NCBI RefSeq assembly: GCF_900289115.1
Contig: NZ_LT985196.1
Span: forward strand, 1,490,029 to 1,554,028
DNA length: 64,000 nt
Reading direction: 5' to 3'
DNA from: Janibacter massiliensis
Lineage (GTDB): Bacteria > Actinomycetota > Actinomycetes > Actinomycetales > Dermatophilaceae
The notes under the pieces were generated by a model that was not told the DNA's origin, did not search any database, and saw only the letters and a program-made list of their open reading frames with translations. Position numbers and translations under genes: made by a program. This document shows, one piece after another, positions 9,160-19,300 of this stretch (the first letter of the stretch is position 1; every line of letters begins with the position of its first letter).

Positions 9160-9245
9160 AGCGCACCGAACGCGGGACTTCCCTGTCGGCGCCGGGCGTT
9201 AGGGTCCACGGAAGGAACGACCTCGCAGCGACAGGAGCATCGAGC

Positions 9246-9887
9246 GTGAGCACGAGCACCCCCGTCGTCGCCGCCGGCCCGCAGGGCGGGATGGGCCTCG
9301 ACGACCACATCTACCAGCGGCTCCTCAAGGAGCGGATCATATTCCTCGGCTCGGACGTGCGTGACGACAACGCGAACGCGATCTGCGCGCAGATGCTCCT
9401 CCTCGCGGCCGAGGACCCGGACAAGGACATCTGGCTCTACATCAACAGCCCGGGTGGTTCGGTCTCGGCGGGCATGGCGATCTACGACACGATGAAGTGG
9501 ATCCCGAACGACGTCGCCACCGTGGCGATGGGCTTGGCGGCCTCGATGGGCCAGTTCCTGCTGTCGGCCGGCACCCGCGGCAAGCGGTACGCCACGCCTC
9601 ACGCCCGCGTGATGATGCACCAGCCCTCGGGCGGCATCGGTGGCACGGCGAGCGACATCAAGATCCAGGCCGAGCAGATGCTCTACACCAAGAACAAGAT
9701 GGCCGAGCTCATCGCCGAGCACACGGGCCAGACCGTCGAGCAGATCACGACGGACTCCGACCGCGACCGCTGGTTCAGCGCCGAGGAGGCCAAGGAGTAC
9801 GGCTTCGTCGACCACGTCTTCGAGCGGGCCGCCCAGACCAGCCAGCCCGGTGGCGGCGACCACGACAACCCGGTCACCGAGGCCTGA
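9246..9887 (+). CDS. clpP1: ATP-dependent Clp protease proteolytic subunit 1
   Basis: This 213-residue serine peptidase is one ring component of the cytoplasmic Clp protease, which degrades unfolded and tagged proteins delivered by ClpX or ClpC. The catalytic triad is visible: Ser100 in MGLAASMGQ, His125 in [10 protein letters not shown] and Asp174 in [13 protein letters not shown], with the same spacing as E. coli ClpP. The [11 protein letters not shown] oxyanion loop is intact. A GTG start at 9246 follows an AGGAG about nine bases upstream. clpP2 follows after 10 bases, and actinobacterial ClpP1 and ClpP2 form a mixed tetradecamer. Regulation by ClgR is likely from the box at 9142-9159. Confidence 0.95.
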   Translation: MSTSTPVVAAGPQGGMGLDDHIYQRLLKERIIFLGSDVRDDNANAICAQMLLLAAEDPDKDIWLYINSPGGSVSAGMAIYDTMKWIPNDVATVAMGLAASMGQFLLSAGTRGKRYATPHARVMMHQPSGGIGGTASDIKIQAEQMLYTKNKMAELIAEHTGQTVEQITTDSDRDRWFSAEEAKEYGFVDHVFERAAQTSQPGGGDHDNPVTEA

Positions 9888-9897
9888 GGGAGACACC

Positions 9898-10557
9898 ATG
9901 ACGACGAACTTCCAGGCGACCTCCCGGCTCCACGTCCCCGGCCCGAGCAACCGGTACGTCCTGCCGAACTTCGAGGAGCGCACCTCGTACGGCATGAAGC
10001 GGATGGACCCGTACACCAAGCTCTTCGAGGACCGGATTATCTTCCTCGGCGTCCAGGTCGACGACGCGAGCGCGGACGACATCATCGCCCAGCTCATCGT
10101 GCTCGAGTCGATGGATCCCGACCGGGACATCACGATGTACATCAACAGCCCGGGCGGCTCGTTCACCGCGATGACGGCGATCTACGACACGATGCAGTAC
10201 ATCCGCTGCGACGTGCAGACCTTCGTCGTCGGCCAGGCGGCCTCCGCGGCGGCCGTCCTGCTCGCCGCCGGCGCGAAGGGCAAGCGGTTCGCGCTGCCGA
10301 ACGCTCGGATCCTCATCCACCAGCCGGCGCTCGCCGGGGGCGACTACGGCCAGGCCTCGGACATCGAGATCCAGGCCAACGAGGTGCTCCGCATGCGGAC
10401 CTGGTTGGAGGAGACCTGGGCGAAGCACTCGGGGAAGTCGCCCGAGGAGCTCCGCAAGGACATCGAGCGTGACAAGATCCTCGGCGCGCCGGAGGCCAAG
10501 GAGTACGGCCTCATCGACGAGGTGCTCACCTCGCGCAAGGCGTCCCTCGATGACTGA
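9898..10557 (+). CDS. clpP2: ATP-dependent Clp protease proteolytic subunit 2
   Basis: The 219-residue second ClpP subunit forms the other heptameric ring with ClpP1. The triad is Ser116 (QAASAAAV), His141 ([13 protein letters not shown]) and an aspartate near 192 ([11 protein letters not shown]). The longer N-terminus, including a cleavable-looking leader of about 30 residues before [10 protein letters not shown], is typical of actinobacterial ClpP2. The ATG at 9898 is preceded by GAGGGAG and lies 10 bases after the clpP1 stop, so the pair is one operon. A strong hairpin terminator follows at 10,581. Confidence 0.95.
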   Translation: MTTNFQATSRLHVPGPSNRYVLPNFEERTSYGMKRMDPYTKLFEDRIIFLGVQVDDASADDIIAQLIVLESMDPDRDITMYINSPGGSFTAMTAIYDTMQYIRCDVQTFVVGQAASAAAVLLAAGAKGKRFALPNARILIHQPALAGGDYGQASDIEIQANEVLRMRTWLEETWAKHSGKSPEELRKDIERDKILGAPEAKEYGLIDEVLTSRKASLDD

Positions 10558-10580
10558 CGGGTCGGCCTCCGGCCCGCGCC

Positions 10581-10627
10581 CGGAGGGGCGGACCTGCATC
10601 GCGGGTCCGCCCCTCCGTCTTTCCTTC
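10581..10627 (+). terminator. Intrinsic terminator after clpP1-clpP2
   Basis: A 14-bp perfect stem (10581-10594 with 10604-10617) closes a nine-base loop and is followed by the pyrimidine-rich TCTTTCCTTC. It would end the clpP1-clpP2 transcript and separate it from clpX, which has its own ClgR-type box downstream. Confidence 0.75.
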
Positions 10628-10664
10628 TGCACCGCCCGGACTGTTTCGCTGTGAGCGGACAGCC

Positions 10665-10681
10665 GTTCGCCCTCGGCGAAT
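10665..10681. promoter_or_regulatory. ClgR-type operator upstream of clpX
   Basis: GTTCGC-CCTCG-GCGAAT matches the Streptomyces ClgR motif GTTCGC-N5-GCG exactly. Read on the other strand it fits the corynebacterial consensus core. It lies about 103 bases before the clpX start. Together with the clpP1 box it predicts that ClgR coordinates protease and unfoldase. Confidence 0.65.
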
Positions 10682-10783
10682 CGCGGCGTTGAATGGCGGG
10701 AGTCCTCCGACCCGACGGGTAGCGTCGAGCTCAGCCCGGCCGTCAACACCTGTCGGGACCACATTCGTGAAGGGAACGCTGCA

Positions 10784-12064
10784 GTGGCACGCATGGGTGA
10801 TGGTGGGGACCTGCTCAAGTGCTCTTTCTGCGGGAAGAGCCAGAAGCAGGTGAAGAAGCTCATCGCGGGCCCCGGCGTGTACATCTGCGACGAGTGCATC
10901 GACCTGTGCAACGAGATCATCGAGGAGGAGCTGTCCGGGGGCTCCGACCTCGGGTTCGACGAGCTCCCCAAGCCGCGGGAGATCTTCGACTTCCTCGAGA
11001 CCTTCATCATCGGCCAGGAGCCGGCCAAGAAGGCGCTCGCCGTGGCCGTCTACAACCACTACAAGCGGATCCAGGCCGGTGAGGCTGCGGGCGCTCGACG
11101 CGACGAGGACCACGTCGACATCGCGAAGTCGAACATCCTCCTCATCGGTCCGACCGGCTGCGGGAAGACCTACCTCGCCCAGACCCTGGCCCGGATGCTC
11201 AACGTCCCCTTCGCCATCGCCGATGCGACGGCGCTGACCGAGGCCGGGTACGTCGGTGAGGACGTGGAGAACATCCTCCTGAAGCTCATCCAGGCCGCGG
11301 ACTACGACGTGAAGAAGGCCGAGACGGGCATCATCTACATCGACGAGGTCGACAAGGTCGCCCGCAAGAGCGAGAACCCGTCGATCACGCGCGACGTCTC
11401 CGGCGAGGGGGTGCAGCAGGCCCTGCTCAAGATCCTCGAGGGCACGACTGCCTCGGTGCCGCCGCAGGGTGGCCGCAAGCACCCGCACCAGGAGTTCATC
11501 CAGATCGACACGACGAACGTCCTGTTCATCGTCGGCGGTGCCTTCGCCGGCCTCGAGAAGCTCGTCGAGTCCCGCAACGGCAAGCAGGGGCTCGGTTTCG
11601 GCTCCGAGCTGCACACGCCGAAGGACCTCGCCGAGTCGATCGTCGATGTCATGCCCGAGGACCTCATGAAGTTCGGGCTCATCCCCGAGTTCATCGGGCG
11701 CCTGCCGGTCATCACCACAGTCGCCCCGCTCGACCGCGACGCGCTCGTGCGCATCCTCACCGAGCCGCGCAACGCCCTGGTCAAGCAGTACACGAAGATG
11801 TTCGCCCTCGACGACGTCGAGCTGGAGTTCGACGCCCCGGCGCTCGAGGCGATCGCCGACCAGGCCCTCAAGCGGGGTACGGGCGCGCGCGGGCTGCGGG
11901 CGATCATGGAGGAGGTCCTCCTACCGGTGATGTTCGACGTGCCCAGCGACGAGGGCATCGCCAAGGTCGTCGTCAGCAGGGAGACGGTGCTCGAGAACGT
12001 CCTGCCGACGATCGTCCGGCGCGAGGACGTCACCCCGAAGCGGCGCCAGAAGCGTTCCGCCTGA
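10784..12064 (+). CDS. clpX: ATP-dependent Clp protease ATP-binding subunit ClpX
   Basis: This 426-residue AAA+ unfoldase recognises substrates and threads them into the ClpP chamber. The N-terminal zinc-binding domain has Cys13, Cys16, Cys35 and Cys38 (CSFC ... CDEC). Walker A is GPTGCGKT (122-129), Walker B is [10 protein letters not shown], and the pore loop region and a C-terminal lid ([20 protein letters not shown]) follow. The length and order are those of a complete ClpX. The GTG start at 10784 is preceded by GAAGGGAA. It is separated from clpP1-clpP2 by a terminator and has its own ClgR-type box. Confidence 0.96.
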   Translation: MARMGDGGDLLKCSFCGKSQKQVKKLIAGPGVYICDECIDLCNEIIEEELSGGSDLGFDELPKPREIFDFLETFIIGQEPAKKALAVAVYNHYKRIQAGEAAGARRDEDHVDIAKSNILLIGPTGCGKTYLAQTLARMLNVPFAIADATALTEAGYVGEDVENILLKLIQAADYDVKKAETGIIYIDEVDKVARKSENPSITRDVSGEGVQQALLKILEGTTASVPPQGGRKHPHQEFIQIDTTNVLFIVGGAFAGLEKLVESRNGKQGLGFGSELHTPKDLAESIVDVMPEDLMKFGLIPEFIGRLPVITTVAPLDRDALVRILTEPRNALVKQYTKMFALDDVELEFDAPALEAIADQALKRGTGARGLRAIMEEVLLPVMFDVPSDEGIAKVVVSRETVLENVLPTIVRREDVTPKRRQKRSA

Positions 12065-12072
12065 GACGAACG

Positions 12073-12115
12073 GCAGCGGCCGGCCCGAGCGTTCATCGCC
12101 CGGGCCGGCCGCTGC
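12073..12115. terminator. Bidirectional terminator between clpX and valS
   Basis: Bases 12073-12087 and 12101-12115 form a perfect 15-bp GC-rich stem with a 13-base loop. It lies between the convergent clpX and valS stop codons, so it can serve both. There is no T-run, as is common in very GC-rich actinobacteria. Confidence 0.7.
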
Positions 12116-12124
12116 GCGTGCGGA

Positions 12125-14743
12125 TCAGGACGTCGCGGGCTTGACGAACGGGATGAGCTCGACGTCGCGGAGGGCGACCTCGTCGCCGTCGGTGTAGCCC
12201 AGCTCGCCCGTGATGCGGCCCGTGGCCCGCAGGTCGTCCTCAGCGGTGCGGACCAGCTCGAGCAGGTGAGAGGGGCCGACGAGGGTGGCCGCGGTGATCT
12301 CGCTGCGCATGCCGACCTTGGCGTCGGACTTCGCCTTGCGGACCTGAGACAGGGCCGCGCCGACCGCCTCGAGGAGCCCGGCGCGACCACCGTCGATGCG
12401 CAGCTCGTCCGCCGTGGGCCAGGTCGCGCGGTGGACCGAACCGGTCTTCCACCACGACCAGACCTCCTCGGTCGCGTACGGCAGGAACGGAGCGAGCAGC
12501 CGCAGCAGCGCGTCGAGCGCGATCCGCAGCGCAGCTCTCGCGCTCGCCGCCGCGGACTCGCCGCGCGAGCCGTACGCTCGGTCCTTGACCAGCTCGAGGT
12601 AGTCGTCGCAGAACGTCCAGAAGAAGGTCTCCGTGACCTCCAGCGAGCGGGTGTAGTCCCAGCGCTCGAAGCCCGCGGTCGCGGCGTCGACGACCTCAGC
12701 GAGCCCGGCGAGCATCGACGCGTCGAGCGGATCGGTGACGGCCGCCCGCAGGTCGCCCTCGACCTCCCCGAAGGAGAGCGCGAACTTGCTCGCGTTGAGC
12801 AGCTTGATGGCCAGGCGGCGGCCGACCTTCATCTGGCCCGTGTCGTACGCGGCGTCCGTCCCGAGCCGGCCGCTGGCCGCCCAGTACCGCACCGCGTCGG
12901 CGGAGTGCTCCTTGACGACGTCCTCGGGCGTGACGACGTTGCCCTTGGACTTGCTCATCTTCTTGCGGTCCGGGTCGAGGATCCAGCCCGAGATGGCGGC
13001 GTTCGTCCACGGCACGGTGCCGTGCTCGAAGTGGCTGCGGACGACGGTCGCGAACAGCCAGGTCCGGATGATGTCGTGGGCCTGCGGGCGGATGTCCATG
13101 GGGAAGACGACGTCGAAGAGGCTGCTCGTGCCCGCCTCGCGGCCGCGCCAGTCGCCCGCGATCTGCGGGGTCAGGGAGCTCGTCGCCCACGTGTCCATGA
13201 CGTCCGGGTCCCCGGTGAAGCCTCCCGGCTGGTCGCGCTGGGACTCGTCGTAGCCGTCGGGCGCCTGCGCGGCCGGGTCGACGGGCAGCTGGTCCTCCGA
13301 CGGGACGATCGGTGCGTCGTAGCGGGGCTCGCCGTCCTCGTCGAGGGGGTACCAGACGGGGATCGGGACGCCGAAGAACCGCTGCCGGGAGATCAGCCAG
13401 TCGCCGTTGAGGCCCGCGACCCAGTTCGCGTACCGGGCGCGCATGAAGTCGGGCTGGAACCCGATCTCGTCACCGCGGTTGACGAGGGCGGCGTTGAGCT
13501 CGGCGTCGCGCCCGCCGTTGCGGATGTACCACTGGCGGCTGGTGACGATCTCGAGCGGCTTCTCGCCCCGCTCGTAGAAGTTGGCCTTGCGCTGGGTCTT
13601 CTGGGGCTCGCCGTCGAGGTCGCCGGTCTCGCGCAGCGCGTCGACGACGACCTCGCGGGCGCCGTGGACCGTCTTGCCGGACATGCGGGCGAACAGATCG
13701 CGACCGTCGGGGTCGGTGATCCACTCAGGCGCATCGGCGACGATCCGGCCCGCGCGGGTGATGACGGGGCGGGTGGGAAGCTGCAGCTCGCGCCACCACT
13801 GGACGTCGGTGAGGTCACCGAAGGTGCAGCACATCGCGATGCCCGCACCCTTGTCCGGCTCGGCGGCCTCGTGCGCGACGACCGGGACCTCGACGCCGAA
13901 GAGGGGGCTGCGGACGGTCGACCCGAACAGCGGCTGGTAGCGCTCGTCGTCCGGGTGGGCGATGAGCGCGACGCACGCCGGGAGGAGCTCCGGTCGCGTC
14001 GTCTCGATGTGCACGGGGTCCGCGCCGGCGCGGTGGAAGGCGACCCGGTGGTAGGCGCCGGGGTAGTCCCGGGCCTCGAGCTCGGCCTGGGCGACGGCCG
14101 TCTGGAAGGTCACGTCCCACAGACCGGGCGCCTGCGCGGTGTACGCCTCACCGCGGGCGAGGTTGCGCAGGAACGCCTGCTGGGCCGTGGCCCGCGAGTG
14201 GTCGTCGATCGTCCGGTACTGGATGGACCAGTCGAGCGAGAAGCCGAGCCGGCGGAAGAGGGACTCGAAGGCTTCCTCGTCCTTGACGGTCAGCTCGTCG
14301 CACAGCTCGATGAAGTTCTGCCGGCTCACCGGCTTCTGGTCGGCTGCCTTGATGCTCTTGGTGTCACCGCGGAAGGGCGGCTCGAAGACCGGGTCGTAGG
14401 GGAGCGAGGCGTCGCCGCGCACCCCGTAGTAGTTCTGCACCCGCTTCTCGGTCGGCAGGCCGTTGTCGTCCCAGCCGATGGGGTAGAAGACCTCGAACCC
14501 GGCCATCCGCTTGTACCGGGCCATGCAGTCGGTGTGCGTGTAGCTGAAGACGTGGCCCATGTGGAGCGAGCCGGACGCGGTCGGCGGCGGCGTGTCGATG
14601 GAGAAGACCTTCGATCGGTCGCCGATCTCGCGGTCGAAGGTGTACGTCCCGTCTTCCTGCCATACCGCTCCCCACTTGTCCTCGAGGCCGTCGAGCGACG
14701 GCTTGTCGGGGATCGAGGCAGGCGTGGCGGGGGAGGTCGTCAT
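12125..14743 (-). CDS. valS: Valine--tRNA ligase
   Basis: This 872-residue class I synthetase charges tRNA-Val. The ATP site HIGH-type motif is HMGH at 61-64 in GSLHMGHVFSYTHTD, and the second signature is KKMSKSKGN in the catalytic domain. The valine-type editing domain lies between, and the GWDDNGLPTEKRVQNYYGV stretch is characteristic of actinobacterial ValRS. The anticodon-binding domain (about 630-780) is followed by a short tail. Length is normal for the family. It is read against its neighbours and ends toward clpX. In many actinobacteria valS is followed by folC; here folC is 7 kb away, separated by the ileS region. Confidence 0.95.
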   Translation of the reverse strand: MTTSPATPASIPDKPSLDGLEDKWGAVWQEDGTYTFDREIGDRSKVFSIDTPPPTASGSLHMGHVFSYTHTDCMARYKRMAGFEVFYPIGWDDNGLPTEKRVQNYYGVRGDASLPYDPVFEPPFRGDTKSIKAADQKPVSRQNFIELCDELTVKDEEAFESLFRRLGFSLDWSIQYRTIDDHSRATAQQAFLRNLARGEAYTAQAPGLWDVTFQTAVAQAELEARDYPGAYHRVAFHRAGADPVHIETTRPELLPACVALIAHPDDERYQPLFGSTVRSPLFGVEVPVVAHEAAEPDKGAGIAMCCTFGDLTDVQWWRELQLPTRPVITRAGRIVADAPEWITDPDGRDLFARMSGKTVHGAREVVVDALRETGDLDGEPQKTQRKANFYERGEKPLEIVTSRQWYIRNGGRDAELNAALVNRGDEIGFQPDFMRARYANWVAGLNGDWLISRQRFFGVPIPVWYPLDEDGEPRYDAPIVPSEDQLPVDPAAQAPDGYDESQRDQPGGFTGDPDVMDTWATSSLTPQIAGDWRGREAGTSSLFDVVFPMDIRPQAHDIIRTWLFATVVRSHFEHGTVPWTNAAISGWILDPDRKKMSKSKGNVVTPEDVVKEHSADAVRYWAASGRLGTDAAYDTGQMKVGRRLAIKLLNASKFALSFGEVEGDLRAAVTDPLDASMLAGLAEVVDAATAGFERWDYTRSLEVTETFFWTFCDDYLELVKDRAYGSRGESAAASARAALRIALDALLRLLAPFLPYATEEVWSWWKTGSVHRATWPTADELRIDGGRAGLLEAVGAALSQVRKAKSDAKVGMRSEITAATLVGPSHLLELVRTAEDDLRATGRITGELGYTDGDEVALRDVELIPFVKPATS

Positions 14744-14807
14744 GGCACCGGATCATCCCATCCGACGAGGTGTTCATTCGCACCGGATTCGCCGTAGGCT
14801 CCCGGTC

Positions 14808-15572
14808 ATGAAGCCCGAACCCACGTACCGGACGGTCATCGCCCTCGGTCGTACTGCGTTCTTCCTCACCGGGTACAAGTTCACCTTCCGCGGCCGGCAC
14901 CACGTCCCGCGCAAGGGCGGTGCCGTGCTGGCGGTTAACCACACGGGGTACGGCGACTTCCTCTTCGCGGGGATGGCCTGCCGGCGCCAGGGGCGGCTCG
15001 TCCGGTTCATGGCGAAGAAGTCGATCTGGGAGCACCGGTTCACCGGGCCGGTCATGCGCGGGTGCAAGCACATCCCCGTCGACCGGCACGCGGGCGCGGA
15101 GTCCTACCAGATGGCCGTTGCGGCGTTGCGCGCCGGCGAGGTCGTCGGTGTCTACCCCGAGGCGACGATGTCCCGCTCCTTCGAGATCAAGGAGCTGAAG
15201 ACCGGTGCGGCCCGGATGGCGCAGGAGACCGGTTGCCCGATCCTCCCGACGATCGTCTGGGGTGCGCACCGCATCTGGACCAAGGACCTGCCGAAACAGA
15301 TCGGGCGGACGAAGACGCCGATCCACGTGACGGTCGGCGCGCCGATCCACGTCGGGCCCGAGGACGACGTCATGGAGGTGACGCAGCGGCTGCGCGCGGA
15401 GATGCAGCGGCTGCTCGACGAGACGATCGCCCGCTACCCGACGCTCGAGGGTGAGGACCTGCGCTACCTGCCGGCGCGACTCGGGGGCACCGCGCCGACG
15501 GTCGAGGAGGCCCACGAGAAGGACCTCGCCGACATGCGGCGCAAGACCGACCCCTTCAACCGCAAGGGCTGA
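14808..15572 (+). CDS. 1-acyl-sn-glycerol-3-phosphate acyltransferase family
   Basis: The 254-residue protein is a PlsC-type acyltransferase, acting at the cytoplasmic membrane in phospholipid synthesis or a related acyl transfer. The catalytic motif NHTGYGD matches NHxxxxD. Downstream are the glycerol-phosphate binding block VYPEATMSRSFEIKELK and the proline motif ILPTIVWG. The ATG at 14808 was chosen because a TAGGCT element ends eight bases before it (a leaderless start) and homology begins at once. It is divergent from valS. No long membrane segment is obvious beyond the first 30 residues. Confidence 0.85.
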   Translation: MKPEPTYRTVIALGRTAFFLTGYKFTFRGRHHVPRKGGAVLAVNHTGYGDFLFAGMACRRQGRLVRFMAKKSIWEHRFTGPVMRGCKHIPVDRHAGAESYQMAVAALRAGEVVGVYPEATMSRSFEIKELKTGAARMAQETGCPILPTIVWGAHRIWTKDLPKQIGRTKTPIHVTVGAPIHVGPEDDVMEVTQRLRAEMQRLLDETIARYPTLEGEDLRYLPARLGGTAPTVEEAHEKDLADMRRKTDPFNRKG

Positions 15573-15593
15573 TCGCCGCGGGTCCTCCGCGGG

Positions 15594-16130
15594 TCAGACG
15601 GGGAAGCCCAGGTGGGCGAGCGCCTGGCGGAGGATGACGCCGTGCCCGTCGACCATCTCCGCGGCGACGTCGGTGCCGGACGCCTCGTCCGGGGTGAGCC
15701 AGGCGAGCTCGAGGGCGTCCTGCTGGGGGGCGCAGTCGCCGCTCACGGGCACGACGTAGACGAGCGCGACGGCGTGCTGGCGGGGGTCGTGGAAGGGCGT
15801 GACCCCGGGGGTGGGGAAGAACTCCGCGACCGTGATCGGTTGCGGCGTCGCCGGCACCCGGGGGAGCGCGACCGGCCCGAGATCCTTCTCGAGGTGGCGG
15901 ACGAGCGCGTCGCGAATCCGCTCGTGGTACATCACGCGGCCCCCGACGAGCTCTCGCTCCATCCGGCCCGTGTCGGAGGCCCGCAGCAGGAGGCCGACCG
16001 AGGTCGCCGTCCCCGACTCGTCGACCCGGACGGGCACGGCGACGACGTAGAGCATCGGCACCCGCCCGCGGGTCACCTCGAGCTCCTCCTGGCTGAGCCA
16101 GGACCCCTGCGTGTCCGTCTCGATCGGCAT
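15594..16130 (-). CDS. NUDIX-like protein, DUF4916 family
   Basis: The 178-residue protein has the fold pattern of a NUDIX domain and matches the DUF4916 family found in actinobacteria. Strands around MLYVVAVPVRV, the helix RIRDALVRHLEKDLG and VALVYVVPVSGDC are visible. The canonical Nudix box GX5EX7REUXEEXGU is not: the stretch ELVGGRVMYHERIRDALVRH keeps only part of it. It may therefore bind or hydrolyse an unusual nucleotide derivative, or have lost catalysis. CACAAT ends seven bases before the ATG. It lies divergently from the ileS leader. Confidence 0.7.
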   Translation of the reverse strand: MPIETDTQGSWLSQEELEVTRGRVPMLYVVAVPVRVDESGTATSVGLLLRASDTGRMERELVGGRVMYHERIRDALVRHLEKDLGPVALPRVPATPQPITVAEFFPTPGVTPFHDPRQHAVALVYVVPVSGDCAPQQDALELAWLTPDEASGTDVAAEMVDGHGVILRQALAHLGFPV

Positions 16131-16162
16131 GACCCGATTGTGACAGGCGGTACCCTGCTGCC

Positions 16163-16392
16163 CACAGGCGTTCGAGCCGTCATCAGCGGCGAGCCTCCGG
16201 AAGAACGGGTCGGCCGCGCGGTCGCGCCCCAGTAGACCCGGACGGGTGGGCCCGTCACAGCCTCCGACGAGCGGTCGTCACCGGGGACGGGGACGGCAAG
16301 CGAGGTGGTACCGCGGTGCCGCCACCGGCCACGAGCCGGCGGCGACGTCGTCCTCGTGGCCCAGCCCGACCGACCACCGCCGGAGTACCCCC
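16163..16392 (+). ncRNA. T-box riboswitch leader of ileS (translational type)
   Basis: The ileS leader contains a T-box element at 16303-16316 (AGGTGGTACCGCGG). Its TGGT bulge pairs with the ACCA end of uncharged tRNA-Ile. An ATC specifier lies at 16182-16184 in the conserved actinobacterial setting ATCAGC ... GAGCC ... GGAAGAAC. Uncharged tRNA-Ile should bind and free translation. A 9-bp inverted repeat (16327-16335 with 16353-16361) and a GTACC at 16385-16389, complementary to GGTAC in the T-box, provide a way to sequester the GGAG ribosome site at 16382-16385. Transcription probably starts near 16163, after TACCCT at 16151. There is no terminator T-run, so control is likely translational. 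Confidence 0.88.
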
Positions 16393-19300
16393 ATGACCTA
16401 CCCGAAGGTCTCGACGACCACCGCCGACGGCGAGCCGACCCCCACCGGGGTGCCCGCCAGCCCGAGCTTCCCGCGCGTCGAGGAGGCCGTCCTGCGGTAC
16501 TGGGAGCAGGACGGGACGTTCCGCGCCTCGGTCGACCGCCGCGACCCCGGCCCGGACGGCGCGAACGAGTTCGTCTTCTACGACGGCCCGCCGTTCGCCA
16601 ACGGGCTGCCGCACTACGGGCACCTGCTCACCGGCTACGTCAAGGACCTCGTGCCGCGGTACCAGACGATGCGCGGGCGACGGGTCGAGCGCCGCTTCGG
16701 CTGGGACACCCACGGCCTGCCCGCCGAGCTCGAGGCGATGAGCCAGCTCGGCATCAAGACGACCGACGAGATCCACGACCTGGGGATCGAGGCGTTCAAC
16801 GACGAGTGCCGGGCCGCGGTCATGCGGTACACCGACGAGTGGCGCGACTACGTCACCCGGCAGGCCCGGTGGGTCGACTTCGACAACGACTACAAGACGC
16901 TCAACCCGAGCTTCATGGAGTCGGTCATCTGGGCGTTCCGGTCCCTGCACGACAAGGGCCTGGTGTACGAGGACTTCCGGGTCCTGCCGTACTGCTGGAA
17001 CGACGAGACGCCGCTGAGCAACCACGAGCTGCGCATGGACGACGACGTCTACCAGGACCGTCAGGACCCGGCCGTCACCGTCGGCCTGCGGCTCGAGACC
17101 GGCGAGCTGGCCCTCGTGTGGACGACGACCCCGTGGACCCTGCCGAGCAACCTCGCGATCATGGTCGGCCCGGACCTCGACTACGTCGTCGTCGAGTCCG
17201 ACGTGCCCACCGGCCGCCCGGAGCGGTACGTCATCGGCGCGGAGCGGGCCAGGGCCTACGCCCGCGAGCTCACGGGCGACCCCAAGGGCGACGTCGACGC
17301 GCTCGTCGTCGAGCGGCTCACCGGTGCCGACCTCGTCGGCCGGACGTACACCCCGCCGTTCTCGTACTACCTCGGGCACGAGAACGCCTTCCGCGTCGTA
17401 CCCGCCGAGTTCGTCACGACGACGGACGGCACGGGCCTCGTCCACACCGCCGGTGCCTTCGGCGAGGACGACAAGGTCGTCACCGACCGCGAGGGCATCA
17501 AGGCCGTCATGCCCGTGGGCAAGGACGGGCGTTTCACGGCCCCCGTCGCCGAGTACGAGGGCATGCAGGTCTTCGACGCCAACGGCCCGATCCTCGACGC
17601 GCTCAAGGCCGCGACCCGGGCGGTGACCGAGGAGGAGCGGTCCGCGGCCGGCTCGGTGACGGCCGGCACGGTCCTCCTGCGCCGCGAGTCCTACACCCAC
17701 TCCTACCCGCACTGCTGGCGCTGCCGCCAGCCGCTCATCTACAAGGGCGTCTCGTCGTGGTTCGTCGAGGTGACGGCGTTCAAGGACCGGATGGTCGAGC
17801 TCAACCAGGAGATCACCTGGGTCCCCGAGCACATCAAGGACGGGCAGTTCGGCAAGTGGCTCAGCAACGCGCGCGACTGGTCGATCACCCGTAACCGCTT
17901 CTGGGCCACCCCGGTCCCGGTGTGGAAGTCCGACGACCCGGCGTACCCGCGGATCGACGTCTACGGCTCGTTCGAGGAGATCGAGCGCGACTTCGGTCGG
18001 CTCCCGCGCAACCGCGCGGGGGAGCCGGACCTCCACCGGCCGTGGGTCGACGAGCTGACCCGGCCGAACCCGGACGACCCGACCGGCCGCAGCACCATGC
18101 GCCGGGTCGAGGACGTCCTGGACGTGTGGTTCGACTCGGGCTCGATGAGCTACGCCCAGGCGCACTACCCGTTCGAGAACACCGACTGGTTCGAGCACCA
18201 CTTCCCGGGCGACTTCATCGTCGAGTACATCGGGCAGACGCGCGGCTGGTTCTACACCCTCCACGTCCTCGCGACCGCGCTCTTCGACCGGCCCGCCTTC
18301 GGCACGTGCGTCAGCCACGGCATCGTCCTCGGCTCCGACGGCCAGAAGATGAGCAAGTCGCTGCGCAACTACCCGGACGTGCGAGAGGTCTTCGACCGGG
18401 ACGGCGCCGACGCGATGCGCTGGTTCCTCATGAGCAGCCCGATCCTGCGGGGCGGCAACCTCGTCGTCACCGAGCAGGGCATCCGGGACGGCGTGCGACA
18501 GGTCGTCCTCCCGCTGTGGAACGCGTGGTCGTTCTTCGCCCTGTACGCCAACGCCCGCGGCGAGGGCGGCTACGAGGCCCGGTGGCGCACCGACTCCACC
18601 GACGTCCTCGACCGGTACCTCCTGGCGAAGACGCGCCGTCTCGTCGAGGACGTCACCGCCCACCTCGACGTCTACGACATCGCCACCGCGTGCGAGGCCG
18701 TCCGGCAGTTCGTCGACGTCCTGACGAACTGGTACGTCCGGCGCAGCCGCGAGCGGTTCTGGGGCACCGGCGCCGGCGCCGAGGCCGCCCGCTCGTCCGA
18801 CGACGCCTTCGACACGCTCCACACCGTCCTCGAGGTGCTGTGCCGGGTCTGCGCGCCGCTGCTGCCGCTGGCGACCGAGGAGATCTGGCGCGGGCTCACC
18901 GGTGAGCGGTCGGTCCACCTCACCGACTGGCCGGCCCCGGACGAGTTGCCCGCCGACGACGCCCTCGTCGCCGCGATGGACACCGCCCGGCAGGTCTGCT
19001 CGAGCGCGTCGGCGCTGCGGAAGGCGAACGGCCTGCGGGTGCGGCTGCCGCTGTCGGAGCTCACCGTCGTCACGCCGCACGCGGCCGACCTCGAGCCGTT
19101 CGTCGGGATCGTCGCCGACGAGGTCAACGTCAAGACGGTGACCCTCCGGGACGCGACGGAGGCCGACGCGAGCGCCTTCGGGGTGAGTCAGCGGCTCACC
19201 GTCCACGCGCGGGCCGCCGGTCCCCGCCTGGGCAAGCAGGTCCAGCAGGCGATCGCCGGGAGCAAGAAGGGCGACTGGTCGGTCGACGACGCCGGGGTCG

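Noticed and set aside
12266-14797. An 843-residue open frame antisense to valS
   Set aside because: It is a GC-codon shadow: Arg/Gly/Val/Asp-rich, no domain, while the minus strand encodes a complete ValRS with all motifs.
15594-16130. Calling the DUF4916 gene a standard Nudix hydrolase
   Set aside because: The full Nudix box is not visible, so only the family and fold are stated.
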